Positions 24,391 to 32,794 of a stretch of DNA of 42,129 bases are shown in pieces; positions within the stretch are counted from its first letter, which is position 1, and every line of letters begins with the position of its first letter. Both the position numbers and the translations under genes were made by a program. The notes beneath the pieces are model-generated. The model made no database searches. It saw nothing but the letters and a program-made list of their open reading frames with translations, and had not been told where the DNA came from. Source of the DNA: a virus; IMG/VR virus record IMGVR_UViG_3300021373_003447, positions 1 through 42,129 of that record. The stretch is one strand, 5' to 3'.

Positions 24391-24921
24391 ATGAAATATA
24401 AAGAACAATTAGTAAAATCAATGGAATGGTTGGCAGAAAAACCAGATACCTTATTTACAGGACAAGCTATGGGAATGTCAGGCCATGCAATATCAGGAAC
24501 AGTAGCAAAGGTTTCTCAAGATAAAAGAGTAGAACTTCCTGTATTTGAAGAAACACAATTAGGAATGGCAACAGGTATGGCATTAGAAGGGTGGGTACCA
24601 ATTACAGCTTATCCTAGATTTGATTTTTTTATCCTGTCACTAAACCAATTAGTTAATCATTTAGATAAGATTCAAGATATGTCTAAAGGGGATATGAAAC
24701 CAAAAGTTATTATTAGAGTAGCAGTAGGATCAAAAGTACCTTTTAGTGCTGGTCCTCAACATACTCAAAATCATACTGAAGCTTTACGTAAAATGCTTAC
24801 TGAAATTGAAGTAGTAGAATTAATAGAACCTGAAGATATATTTCCAGCTTTTGAAAAGGCATATAATGGTGATAAATCTACATTAATAGTTGAACACAGC
24901 GAATTTTATAATAGTAAATAA
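24391..24921 (+). CDS. TPP-dependent enzyme, E1-beta-like PYR subunit
   Basis: This 176-residue protein resembles the pyrimidine-binding domain of pyruvate dehydrogenase E1-beta: LPVFEETQLGMATGMALEG with the TPP-activating glutamate (E53 or E54), WVPITAYPRFDFF, LNQLVNHLDKIQDMSKG, and AGPQHTQNHTEA. The C-terminal transketolase-type domain of E1-beta is absent. With the product of 23760 it should rebuild one TPP site. No lipoyl E2 gene is present, so non-oxidative carbon-carbon chemistry on a keto sugar is more likely than an oxidative complex. The substrate is unknown. Confidence 0.82.
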   Translation: MKYKEQLVKSMEWLAEKPDTLFTGQAMGMSGHAISGTVAKVSQDKRVELPVFEETQLGMATGMALEGWVPITAYPRFDFFILSLNQLVNHLDKIQDMSKGDMKPKVIIRVAVGSKVPFSAGPQHTQNHTEALRKMLTEIEVVELIEPEDIFPAFEKAYNGDKSTLIVEHSEFYNSK

Positions 24922-24922
24922 T

Positions 24923-26083
24923 ATGTTTAAATGGCCACTTATAAATGATAATATCACTCAAAGTGATAGAAAAATATTATCCGATTTTTGCTTAAATGGG
25001 GAACGTTTTACTAATGGACCTAAAGTAAAAGAATTTGAAAATCTATGGTCTGAATGGCTAGGAGTAAAACATACTGTAATGGTAAATTCCGGGGCGTCAT
25101 CAAACTATATTTCTATTGCCATGGTAAAAGAATTAGTTGGTAAAGGTGAAGTTATAGTTCCTCCTATAGGATGGGTGTCAGATATTTCATCAGTATCTCA
25201 ATTGGGTATGACACCTGTATTTGTAGATGTATCTTTAAATGATTTTAATATAACAGCTGAAAATATTAAAAAAGCTATTACTAAAGATACTAAAGCTATA
25301 GTATTAGTACATACATTAGGTTTTCCTGCTATAAATGATGAAATTATTAAAATAGCTAGGGATAATAATATTATGTTAATTGAAGACTGTTGTGAAGCAC
25401 ATGGTGCAACCTACAAAAATAAACGTGTAGGTTCATTTGGTGATATTTCTTTATTTTCTTTTTATTTTGGACATCATATCACTACAATTGAAGGTGGTGT
25501 AGTATGTGTTAAAGATGATAAATTATATGATTTAGCTAAATTATTTCGTTCACACGGAATGACTAGAGAGGCATCTAAAGAATTACAACAAGAATATCAA
25601 CTTAAATATCCAAATTTAAATCCTTTATTTACTTTTGCTGTAGCAGGATTTAACATGAGATCAAGTGAAATAAATGCTGTTTTAGGAATTGAACAAATGA
25701 AACGTTTAGATTCTAATATAGAACATAGACGTATAAATTTAGATGTTTGGTTAGATAATTTAGATAATTCTAAGTTTATAACTTCTTTTAATAGGCAAGG
25801 TAATAGTAATTTTGCTTTACCTTTAATGATGCAAGAATCAAATAAAAATAAATTAAAAGATGTTTGTTTTATTTTAGAACAAGAAGGTGTTGAATATAGA
25901 TTAGGTACCGCTGGAGGCGGGAATCAAGCACTTCAACCCTATCTAGAAAAAGTACCTTATAAAATAGATGGAATATTAACATATGCTAATTATATTCATA
26001 ATAATTCCTTATATGTAGGTAACCATACAGATTTAACAAATAACCAAATTATTAACCTTTGTAAAAAATTAAATAATGTTTAA
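24923..26083 (+). CDS. PLP-dependent 4-keto-6-deoxyhexose 3-dehydratase (ColD-like)
   Basis: This DegT-fold protein (386 residues; ColD 388) carries NSGASS at 55-60 and IEDCCEAHGA with D155 for PLP binding. The residue that is Lys in aminotransferases is H184, in SFYFGHHITTIEGG. The Lys-to-His change is the known mark of the 3-dehydratases ColD (GDP-4-keto-6-deoxymannose) and E1 (CDP-sugar), which hold PLP non-covalently and remove the C3 hydroxyl. A GDP-mannose dehydratase-type gene at 28673 points to the ColD version. The start at 24923 follows the previous stop by one base and gives the expected N-terminus; an in-frame ATG 33 bases upstream would overlap it. Confidence 0.87.
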   Translation: MFKWPLINDNITQSDRKILSDFCLNGERFTNGPKVKEFENLWSEWLGVKHTVMVNSGASSNYISIAMVKELVGKGEVIVPPIGWVSDISSVSQLGMTPVFVDVSLNDFNITAENIKKAITKDTKAIVLVHTLGFPAINDEIIKIARDNNIMLIEDCCEAHGATYKNKRVGSFGDISLFSFYFGHHITTIEGGVVCVKDDKLYDLAKLFRSHGMTREASKELQQEYQLKYPNLNPLFTFAVAGFNMRSSEINAVLGIEQMKRLDSNIEHRRINLDVWLDNLDNSKFITSFNRQGNSNFALPLMMQESNKNKLKDVCFILEQEGVEYRLGTAGGGNQALQPYLEKVPYKIDGILTYANYIHNNSLYVGNHTDLTNNQIINLCKKLNNV

Positions 26084-27047
26084 AGATCAAAAAGTATTAG
26101 TAACAGGTGGTGGGGGAATGATTGGACGTTCCTTAGTTAAGTTTCTTTTAGAAAAAGGAGCTCAAATAACCATAGCAGATTTAACAGAACCCTCAGATTT
26201 ACCTGAAAATGTTAGTTATACAAAAGTAGATTTAAGATATTTTTCCCAATGTGAAGAAATTTGTAATGGTATGGATTATATTTTTAATTTAGTAGGTGTT
26301 AAAGGATCCCCTAAAATGTGCGCAGAACAACCAGCTGATTTTATGGTTCCTATGTTACAATTTAATACTAATATGATGGAAGCTGCTCGTAGAGCTAATG
26401 TTAAATGGTATCTATATACAAGTTCAGTTGGAGTATATGCCCCTGCTGCTGTATTTGTAGAAGATAGTGTTTGGGAAACAGTACCTTCACCTAATGACCG
26501 TTTTGCTGGATGGGCTAAAAGAATGGGTGAATTACAAGCTGAAGCATATTCAATTCAATATAACTGGGATAAAGTATCAATTGTAAGACCAGCAAATGTA
26601 TATGGTAATTATGATAACTTTAACCCTGCAAATGCAATGGTTGTACCTTCACTTATTAGAAAAGCCCAAGAAAATAGTATTCTTGAAGTTTGGGGTGATG
26701 GAACAGCAGTTAGAGATTTTATACATGCTGATGATGTAGCATTAGGAATGATCTTTGCCGTTGAAAACCAAATTACTAAACCAATCAATCTAGGATCAGG
26801 TGAAGGATATTCTATTAAACAAGTAGTTGAAATGGTGGTTAAACATGCTAATAAACCACTTAAAATAAAGTGGTTAACTGACAAACCTTCAGGTGATGCT
26901 TTAAGATTATTTGATATGACTAGAGCTAAATCTTATGGGTATGATATCTCAGTTGGTTTAGATGAAGGTATTAAAAGAACTACTGAATGGTTTACTAATA
27001 ATAAAGAAATTTTAGATAAACGTTATAATGCATTTGTAGACCACTAA
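26076..27047 (+). CDS. SDR-type nucleotide-sugar epimerase/dehydratase
   Basis: This 323-residue extended SDR has GGGGMIG at 11-17, IFNLVGVKGSP in the nucleotide-binding region, YTSSVGVYAP with the active-site serines, RPANVYGNYDNF, and GDGTAVRDFIHADDVA near 230. The usual Tyr of YxxxK is not found: the region reads FAGWAK with K148, and the residue four before it is Ala. The protein may use another acid, or act as a reductase/epimerase with altered chemistry. It overlaps the ColD-like gene by 8 bases. Confidence 0.82.
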   Translation: MFKDQKVLVTGGGGMIGRSLVKFLLEKGAQITIADLTEPSDLPENVSYTKVDLRYFSQCEEICNGMDYIFNLVGVKGSPKMCAEQPADFMVPMLQFNTNMMEAARRANVKWYLYTSSVGVYAPAAVFVEDSVWETVPSPNDRFAGWAKRMGELQAEAYSIQYNWDKVSIVRPANVYGNYDNFNPANAMVVPSLIRKAQENSILEVWGDGTAVRDFIHADDVALGMIFAVENQITKPINLGSGEGYSIKQVVEMVVKHANKPLKIKWLTDKPSGDALRLFDMTRAKSYGYDISVGLDEGIKRTTEWFTNNKEILDKRYNAFVDH

Positions 27048-27736
27048 TGGTTAAATATCTTATTTCAGGAAATAAAAGTGGATTAGGTAAATACTTATTT
27101 GATAATTTACCTAATTCTATTGGATTTGGAAGGGGCCAACAACATATAATCCAAAATTGTGATAATATAATACATTGTGCTTTTAACAAAACAAATGATA
27201 TTACAAACCATTATCAATATTTAGAAGATAATATATTTTTAACTAAGAATTTATTAAATTGTTATAATAAAAAGTTTATTTATATTTCTACTATCGATGT
27301 TTACAATCAAACCCCAACTATGTATTCTTTATTTAAACAATTTGCTGAATCCATAGTATTAAACCATCCTAATACTCTTGTATTAAGGTGTTCTATGATG
27401 TTAGGTCCTACAATGAAACCTAACCATGTTACTAAATTAAAAAATAATAATGAAAAAATTGGGTTAAGTGGTGAGTCTACTTTTAATTACATTTTAATGG
27501 AAGACATTTATAATTTTATAATTAATGAAGATTTATCCCAATATAATGGAATTATAGATTTTACTTCAAATTCAAATACTAAATTATCAGAAGTTAAAAA
27601 ATATTTTAACTCAAATACTAAATTAGGAGATTATAAGTATGAATCTTTAAATTTGGAGAATACAAATCCAATTCATATATTAAACTCCAAATATAATAAA
27701 TCATCAATAGACAATTTAAAAACTTATTTTACATGA
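27047..27736 (+). CDS. short SDR-type sugar dehydrogenase/reductase
   Basis: The 229-residue protein is a reduced SDR. The N-terminal glycine motif is unusual (ISGNKSGLGKYL); IIHCAFNKTND, FIYISTIDVYNQ and Y-SLF-K follow, so the catalytic Ser/Thr-Tyr-Lys set is there. LRCSMMLGP is the post-catalytic strand. The C-terminal substrate domain is short. It resembles RmlD-type reductases in length after truncation. A 4-ketoreductase role is possible. Confidence 0.72.
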   Translation: MVKYLISGNKSGLGKYLFDNLPNSIGFGRGQQHIIQNCDNIIHCAFNKTNDITNHYQYLEDNIFLTKNLLNCYNKKFIYISTIDVYNQTPTMYSLFKQFAESIVLNHPNTLVLRCSMMLGPTMKPNHVTKLKNNNEKIGLSGESTFNYILMEDIYNFIINEDLSQYNGIIDFTSNSNTKLSEVKKYFNSNTKLGDYKYESLNLENTNPIHILNSKYNKSSIDNLKTYFT

Positions 27737-28680
27737 AAACAATATTAATTTGTGGCGCTACTGGTTTTATAGGTAGAAACCTTTTAGAATATTATTACAA
27801 ACAAGGAAAATATAAAATTATAGCAACCCACTATAATAGACCAGCAATTGATGGGTATGATGGAGTAAAATGGGTTAATATTGACCTAAGAGACCCTATT
27901 GCCGTTAAATCAATACTTAATGGGGTTGATATAGTATTACAATTTGCCGCTACAACATCAGGCTCTAAAGATATAATAACAAGACCTTATATCCATGTTA
28001 CAGATAACGCTGTAATGAATAGTTTATTGCTTAGAGAATGTTATGAACAAAATATAGAACATTTTGTTTTTCCTAGTTGTACTGTTATGTATCAACCTTC
28101 TGATAAGGCTTTATCTGAAAATGACTGGAATGGGAATGATGAAATATTTCCAACTTATTTTGGTGTAGGTAATACTAAGGTTTATATTGAAAAAATGTGT
28201 GAATTTTTCTCAAGGTTAGGAAAAACTAAACATACTGTTATGAGACATTCAAATATGTATGGTCCTTATGATAAATATGATTTAGAACGATCCCATATGT
28301 TTGGAGCTACTATAACAAAAGTTATGACTTCACAAAATGGAAAAGTAAATGTTTGGGGTACAGGTGAAGAATCTAGAGATTTATTATATGTTGATGATTT
28401 AGTAGAATTTGTAGACGCTGCTATCAACAACCAAAAATCAGATTATGAATTATTTAATGTAGGATTAGGTAAAGCCACCCAAGTTAAAGATGTAGTATCT
28501 AAAATCATAACCCATTCAGGAAAAGATTTAGAAATGGTACATGATTTATCAAAACCAACTATACCTACTTCTTTATTTTTAAATTGTAAAAAAGCAAAAG
28601 ATTTATTAGATTGGGAACCTAGAACAACCCTAGATGAAGGTATTAAGAAAACAATTAAATGGTATAAAGAAAATGAGTAA
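27733..28680 (+). CDS. GDP-fucose-synthase-like SDR (possible ColC role)
   Basis: The 315-residue product has GATGFIG at 8-14, FPSCTVMYQPSD around 113-124 (compare SSCIYP of GDP-L-fucose synthase, with active-site Ser and Cys), RHSNMYGPYDKYD and GTGEESRDLLYVDDL. The lysine of the catalytic pair is probably K149 in YFGVGNTK, but the Tyr is seven rather than four residues before it. GDP-fucose synthase and ColC are 3,5-epimerase/4-reductases of this family; ColC finishes GDP-L-colitose after ColD. Position two genes behind the ColD-like gene fits that role. Confidence 0.78.
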   Translation: MKTILICGATGFIGRNLLEYYYKQGKYKIIATHYNRPAIDGYDGVKWVNIDLRDPIAVKSILNGVDIVLQFAATTSGSKDIITRPYIHVTDNAVMNSLLLRECYEQNIEHFVFPSCTVMYQPSDKALSENDWNGNDEIFPTYFGVGNTKVYIEKMCEFFSRLGKTKHTVMRHSNMYGPYDKYDLERSHMFGATITKVMTSQNGKVNVWGTGEESRDLLYVDDLVEFVDAAINNQKSDYELFNVGLGKATQVKDVVSKIITHSGKDLEMVHDLSKPTIPTSLFLNCKKAKDLLDWEPRTTLDEGIKKTIKWYKENE

Positions 28681-29686
28681 AACAGCATTTATTACAGGCA
28701 TAACGGGGATGGTAGGTTCACATTTAGCTGATTATTTATTAAAAAATACAGATTGGAAGGTATTTGGGTTAGCTAGATGGAATGATTCTTTAGAAAATAT
28801 AGAACATTTATCCGAAAATATTAATAATAAAGAACGTATTGAATTATTATATGGAGATTTAAATGATTTACCATCACTAATTACTGCTATAGAAAAATCA
28901 ACCCCAAATTATATTTTTCATTTAGCAGCCCAATCGTACCCACAAACCAGTTTTGACGCGCCTATAGAAACGTTACAAACTAATATACTAGGTACTGCAA
29001 ATCTATTGGAAGCATTACGTAAATCACCGTATAAAAATGCTATAACGCATGTATGTGCATCAAGTGAGGTATTTGGAAGAGTATCTTCAGATAAACTACC
29101 TATAAATGAAGAATGTTCTTTCCACCCTGCTTCACCTTATGCTATATCTAAAGTTGGTACTGATTTAGTTGGTAGGTATTATGCTGAAGCTTATGGGATG
29201 CAGATTATGACTACTAGAATGTTTACCCACACAGGCCCAAGAAGAGGTGATGTATTTTCTGAGTCTACATTTGCTAAACAAATAGCAATGATTGAAGCCG
29301 GTTTACAAGAGCCTAAAATTTATGTTGGTAATTTAGAATCATTAAGAACATATGCTGATGTTAGAGATGCAGTAAAAGCATATTATATGTTAGTAACAAA
29401 TAACCCAATTGGAGGAGAATATTATAATATTGGGGGAAGTTATACATGCAAAATTTCAGATATGTTACATTATCTAATAAACCAATCTACAATTAATGAT
29501 ATTGAAATAGTAACAGACCCAGAACGTTTACGACCAATTGATGCTGATTTACAAGTACCTGATACTACTAAATTTGAAAATCATACTGGATGGAAACCAG
29601 AGTATACTTTCGAACAAACTATGGATGATCTTTTAGATTATTGGAGAAACAAAGTTAAATCAGGTAGAAAATTTTTAAGACGATGA
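28673..29686 (+). CDS. GDP-mannose 4,6-dehydratase family SDR
   Basis: The start at 28673 gives MSKTAFITGITGMVGSHLAD, overlapping the previous gene by 8 bases. The 337-residue protein has G9-x2-G12-x2-G15, HLAAQSYPQTSFDAP (typical of GMD/RMD), ASSEVFG with S131-E132, Y156-AIS-K160, THTGPRRGDVF and VGNLESLRTYADVRDAVKAY. GMD makes GDP-4-keto-6-deoxymannose, the ColD substrate; RMD, a close relative, reduces it to GDP-rhamnose. The SSE and PRRG features favour dehydratase, the QIAMIEAG stretch recalls RMD, so the exact reaction is not certain. Confidence 0.85.
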   Translation: MSKTAFITGITGMVGSHLADYLLKNTDWKVFGLARWNDSLENIEHLSENINNKERIELLYGDLNDLPSLITAIEKSTPNYIFHLAAQSYPQTSFDAPIETLQTNILGTANLLEALRKSPYKNAITHVCASSEVFGRVSSDKLPINEECSFHPASPYAISKVGTDLVGRYYAEAYGMQIMTTRMFTHTGPRRGDVFSESTFAKQIAMIEAGLQEPKIYVGNLESLRTYADVRDAVKAYYMLVTNNPIGGEYYNIGGSYTCKISDMLHYLINQSTINDIEIVTDPERLRPIDADLQVPDTTKFENHTGWKPEYTFEQTMDDLLDYWRNKVKSGRKFLRR

Positions 29687-30417
29687 ATATATTAGTTATA
29701 GGAGATAGTTGTAGTGATATTTTTAGATATGGAAAAGTAACTCGCATAGCCCCAGAAGCACCAGTACCAATTATAATACCAGAAAAAGAAACAGTAAACT
29801 CAGGTATGGCTGGAAATGTTGTTGCTAATTTAAAAGCATTAGGGGCAAATGTTGATTTAATTACTAATAAAGAAGAAATACGTAAAATACGTTATGTGTG
29901 TTCTAAATACAATCACTTATTATTAAGAGTTGATGAAAATGACACTTGTGCCCCAATTAAAGATATAGAAATAGAAAGGGGTAAATATGATGCGATAATT
30001 ATTTCTGATTATTGTAAAGGGTTTTTAAATGAAGATATGATTGAAGCAATTTCAAATACTGATGAATGTCCTGTATTTTTAGATACTAAAAAAGTTTTAG
30101 GTGATTGGTGTAAAAATATAGATTATATTAAAATAAATTACCAAGAATATTTAAACAATAAAGAAATTTTAAATATGCTTCCTGATTTAAAAAATAAAAC
30201 CATTGTTACTAGAGGAAAATATGGGTGTGACTTTAGAGACAAAAATTATCCAACTATAGATGTTCCTGTAAAAGATGTTTCAGGAGCAGGTGATACTTTC
30301 CTATCAGGTTTAGTTGTGGAATATATTAATAGTGGTTTTAACATTAATTCAGCAATTAAATTTGCTCAAGAGTGCACTACAAAAGTAATCCAAAAATCAG
30401 GAGTATCAACAATATGA
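29683..30417 (+). CDS. HldE-N-like heptose-phosphate kinase (PfkB family)
   Basis: The product starts like HldE/RfaE kinases (IGDSCSDIFRYGKVTRIAPEA, then GMAGNVVANLKALGA), and the PfkB anion-hole motif is intact at DVSGAGDTFLSG with catalytic D204. At 244 residues it is about 70 shorter than the HldE kinase domain; the missing part lies in the middle. It would phosphorylate C1 of a sugar 7-phosphate. The matching nucleotidyltransferase is 8.8 kb upstream at 20893, whereas in most bacteria the two form one protein. Confidence 0.82.
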   Translation: MNILVIGDSCSDIFRYGKVTRIAPEAPVPIIIPEKETVNSGMAGNVVANLKALGANVDLITNKEEIRKIRYVCSKYNHLLLRVDENDTCAPIKDIEIERGKYDAIIISDYCKGFLNEDMIEAISNTDECPVFLDTKKVLGDWCKNIDYIKINYQEYLNNKEILNMLPDLKNKTIVTRGKYGCDFRDKNYPTIDVPVKDVSGAGDTFLSGLVVEYINSGFNINSAIKFAQECTTKVIQKSGVSTI

Positions 30418-31268
30418 AAACAGCAGCTTTATTATACGTAAGAAATGATGATTATAAAGAAAATGAAAGAGTTATAGTTACCCTTTCATCTATGTTAGAT
30501 ACCTTTGATGAGGTAATTTTATTAGATTGGAACACCCCAAAAGGTAAAAACCCACTATTATGGGAAATAGAAGATAAATTACCAAAAACTGGTAGGTTAA
30601 AACATATGGTAATCCCTCCTAATGCCGCAACTCAACTTACAAACTATGATCCTAAAGCTCAAGCTTGTACTCAAGTATTATCTTCTAATATCATGCTACG
30701 TAGAACAGATGCTGATTGGATTGTAGCTACTACTATTGATATTATAGCTCCTAAGAAAGAAACATTAAATACTTTTTTATCAAAGGCGGATAAAAATACT
30801 TTTTATACTTTATCAAGAAGAGATTTTGAAATAAGTGAATTAGAAGAATTTGGTTTTGATAGATGGAAAGAATATAGAGACATTTTAGACAATAAATCAA
30901 AACCTAGATATTATCCTGCTAAAGTTAGTCCAAATGATGATTATAGTATAATTAACTGTTGTGGTGATTTTCAAATGGCACATAAAGATGTTTGGAATAA
31001 AATAAAAGGATATGAAGAAAAAATGATGTATGCTTGTTTCCAAGATACAAACATACAGAAAAAAGCAGTTTTAAATGGGTGTGGTTTAATGGCAATATAT
31101 GATATTCCCTTTTATCATATGTCCCATAAAGGAATGGGAAATGATGGTAGTTCCCCATCAAAACAACATTACAATGATGTTTGGAAGTGGGTAGAACATT
31201 TCCAAACTTCAGAAAACTTAGAAGACTGGGGGTTTAGTAATATTGAAATTGAATATGAAACTTATTAA
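30414..31268 (+). CDS. glycosyltransferase-like protein, GT-A fold
   Basis: The start is placed at 30414 (MKTAALLYVRNDDYKENERV), an ATGA overlap with the kinase stop. The 284-residue product has the order of GT2-like enzymes: a first strand, EVILLDWNTPKGK, then DADWIVATTIDIIAPK and INCCGDFQMAHKDVWNKIKGYEE, the second half resembling the GT-A acceptor helix. The classic DxD is replaced by a TTID-type site, so metal dependence is uncertain. It closes the glycan island. Confidence 0.7.
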   Translation: MKTAALLYVRNDDYKENERVIVTLSSMLDTFDEVILLDWNTPKGKNPLLWEIEDKLPKTGRLKHMVIPPNAATQLTNYDPKAQACTQVLSSNIMLRRTDADWIVATTIDIIAPKKETLNTFLSKADKNTFYTLSRRDFEISELEEFGFDRWKEYRDILDNKSKPRYYPAKVSPNDDYSIINCCGDFQMAHKDVWNKIKGYEEKMMYACFQDTNIQKKAVLNGCGLMAIYDIPFYHMSHKGMGNDGSSPSKQHYNDVWKWVEHFQTSENLEDWGFSNIEIEYETY

Positions 31269-31274
31269 ATTTAA

Positions 31275-31307
31275 TTTGGATTAGCTAATTAGTTTTCGTA
31301 TATTTAC
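31275..31307 (+). promoter_or_regulatory. promoter, strong consensus
   Basis: TTTGG at 31275-31279, 19 bases, TATATTTAC at 31299-31307 preceded by TTCG. It lies in the 63-base gap after the glycan island and drives the gene at 31332; the leader contains AAAGGTTAT. Confidence 0.75.
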
Positions 31308-31331
31308 ACCTAATTTAAAGGTTATATATTT

Positions 31332-31682
31332 ATGCGACAGACTATTAAAACACCCATTAAAATGAAAATGATTCCTTGTATTAAATGTAGTTCTCCTATG
31401 CCCGAATTAAGACTAACGAAATTTGGTTATAAAGTTTGTGTTAATTGCTCAACAGTAGGTACTAAACGTGGTATTCCTGTAATGAGGGGATCAGGTGATC
31501 ATACCTGGACTGAAACTATTATTATGGAAGAGGATCAATATGAAGAATTTGTAGTAGCATCCGCTCTTGAGCGTGGGGATAAAAATGCTGCTAAAGCTGA
31601 AATGTTAAATATGGATAAAGAAGATCGTAATTTACAAGGCCCATTCCAAATAATCAATAATACAGATAAAGATAGAACTTAG
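31332..31682 (+). CDS. zinc-finger protein, DksA/TraR-like
   Basis: The 116-residue product has a four-cysteine zinc finger (C16-x2-C19, C36-x2-C39) of the spacing and context of DksA/TraR: IPCIKCSSPMPELRLTKFGY then VCVNCS. DksA-type proteins enter the RNA polymerase secondary channel; here the coiled coil that normally precedes the finger is missing, so that role is doubtful. A polar C-terminal half follows. It is the first gene after a strong promoter. Confidence 0.68.
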   Translation: MRQTIKTPIKMKMIPCIKCSSPMPELRLTKFGYKVCVNCSTVGTKRGIPVMRGSGDHTWTETIIMEEDQYEEFVVASALERGDKNAAKAEMLNMDKEDRNLQGPFQIINNTDKDRT

Positions 31683-31684
31683 TT

Positions 31685-32299
31685 ATGCCCAAACCAAAAC
31701 CATTATCTAAAGAAATGATAGTGGCGGCTCAAGCAAAAACTAAATCTAATATGGCCGCTGCAAGGTACTTGCATGTTTCTTACCAACATTATAAGAGGTA
31801 TGCTAAAATGTATAAAGTATTTGAAGGCCATAAAAACCAAAGTGGTAAAGGTATACCTAAATTTTTAAAGGGTACGGGTAAAGAACCTGCACTTTTAGAT
31901 ATTATTGAAGGAAGAGTATCAGCAGCTCATTTTTCTCCTGCAAAAATAAAGTATCGTTTAATAGAGGAGGGATATTTATCAGAGCAATGCTCAATGTGTG
32001 GTTTTCAAGAACGTAGGGTACTTGATTATAAAATGCCCTTACTGTTACACTTCAAAGACAATAATAAATCAAATTACACACGCGATAACATTGAGTTACT
32101 ATGTTATAACCACTATTTCCTTACAGTTGGAGATATATTTACAGAGAAGGATGTTAAACAAATTGAATCGCATCAAGAACATATAGGTACAACTGATAAA
32201 GTTGAGTGGGAAGTTGATGATTATCATTTACAACGTTTAAAAGAATTAGGTTTAGAGGATGATGAAGATGATGTAAACCAATATATTTCAAGAATATGA
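31685..32299 (+). CDS. HNH-like endonuclease with helix-turn-helix-like N-terminus
   Basis: The N-terminal 45 residues (QAKTKSNMAAARYLHVSYQHYKRY, split here by residue class rather than spacing) look like a small helix-turn-helix. The C-terminal part has C102-x2-C105, LLLHFKDNN with H122, N135 in RDNIELLC, C140 and H143: a zinc-held beta-beta-alpha HNH nuclease pattern, although the usual second CxxC is only C140-x2-H143. It may be a homing-type or DNA-processing nuclease; no intron is visible next to it. Catalytic competence is uncertain. Confidence 0.65.
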   Translation: MPKPKPLSKEMIVAAQAKTKSNMAAARYLHVSYQHYKRYAKMYKVFEGHKNQSGKGIPKFLKGTGKEPALLDIIEGRVSAAHFSPAKIKYRLIEEGYLSEQCSMCGFQERRVLDYKMPLLLHFKDNNKSNYTRDNIELLCYNHYFLTVGDIFTEKDVKQIESHQEHIGTTDKVEWEVDDYHLQRLKELGLEDDEDDVNQYISRI

Positions 32300-32475
32300 A
32301 AAAAGCTAGACGAGCCAGATCAATAAATAAAAAACATCATAAGATTACTCAGGATTATGATAAGCAAAAAAGTAAACATTTAGAAAAATTAACTGATAAA
32401 ATGCTTAAGAATGATGAAAAAGCAAATCAGTTAAAATCAAAAACAATGAAAGGTGACTTTCTAAAAAACTTTTAA
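32296..32475 (+). CDS. small basic hypothetical protein (59 aa)
   Basis: This 59-residue frame starts on an ATGA overlap and ends two bases before the next start. The product is strongly basic and helical (MKKARRARSINKKHHK at the start, MKGDFLKNF at the end). It could bind nucleic acid; no family recognised. Confidence 0.6.
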   Translation: MKKARRARSINKKHHKITQDYDKQKSKHLEKLTDKMLKNDEKANQLKSKTMKGDFLKNF

Positions 32476-32477
32476 TT

Positions 32478-32792
32478 ATGGAAATGGAATTTAAACACAA
32501 TTGGGAATTTGATACTACAGAACAACTAAATAGTATCTTTAAAGATGGAATGAAAGAATTAAATGATCTAATTGTGGACATTGCTTTGGATAATTTAAAA
32601 ACAAAACGAAAGCAAATCCCCGTAGTATCAATTTACACTAAGGATGAAGATATGACTTATGATATTATGATTGATCGTCCTGATATGGTTGAAACATTAG
32701 AACAAAATTTAACTACAATGGAAGAATATGAGGATTATGAACGTTGTCAAAAGATAGTTAATGCCTTAGATTATTTAAAATTAAAATCTTAA
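32478..32792 (+). CDS. hypothetical acidic protein
   Basis: A 104-residue acidic, helical protein beginning MEMEFKHNWEFDTTEQ. A PVVSIYTKDEDMTYDIMIDR strand pair precedes an acidic helix. No family recognised. It is followed two bases later by the lytic enzyme gene. Confidence 0.7.
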   Translation: MEMEFKHNWEFDTTEQLNSIFKDGMKELNDLIVDIALDNLKTKRKQIPVVSIYTKDEDMTYDIMIDRPDMVETLEQNLTTMEEYEDYERCQKIVNALDYLKLKS

Positions 32793-32794
32793 TT

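Noticed and set aside
24923-26083. Call as a DegT-type sugar aminotransferase
   Set aside because: The lysine that forms the PLP aldimine is replaced by His in the ColD/E1 pattern.
32489-32520. Alternative later start codons for the acidic protein at 32478
   Set aside because: The first ATG is two bases after the preceding stop, the usual spacing here.
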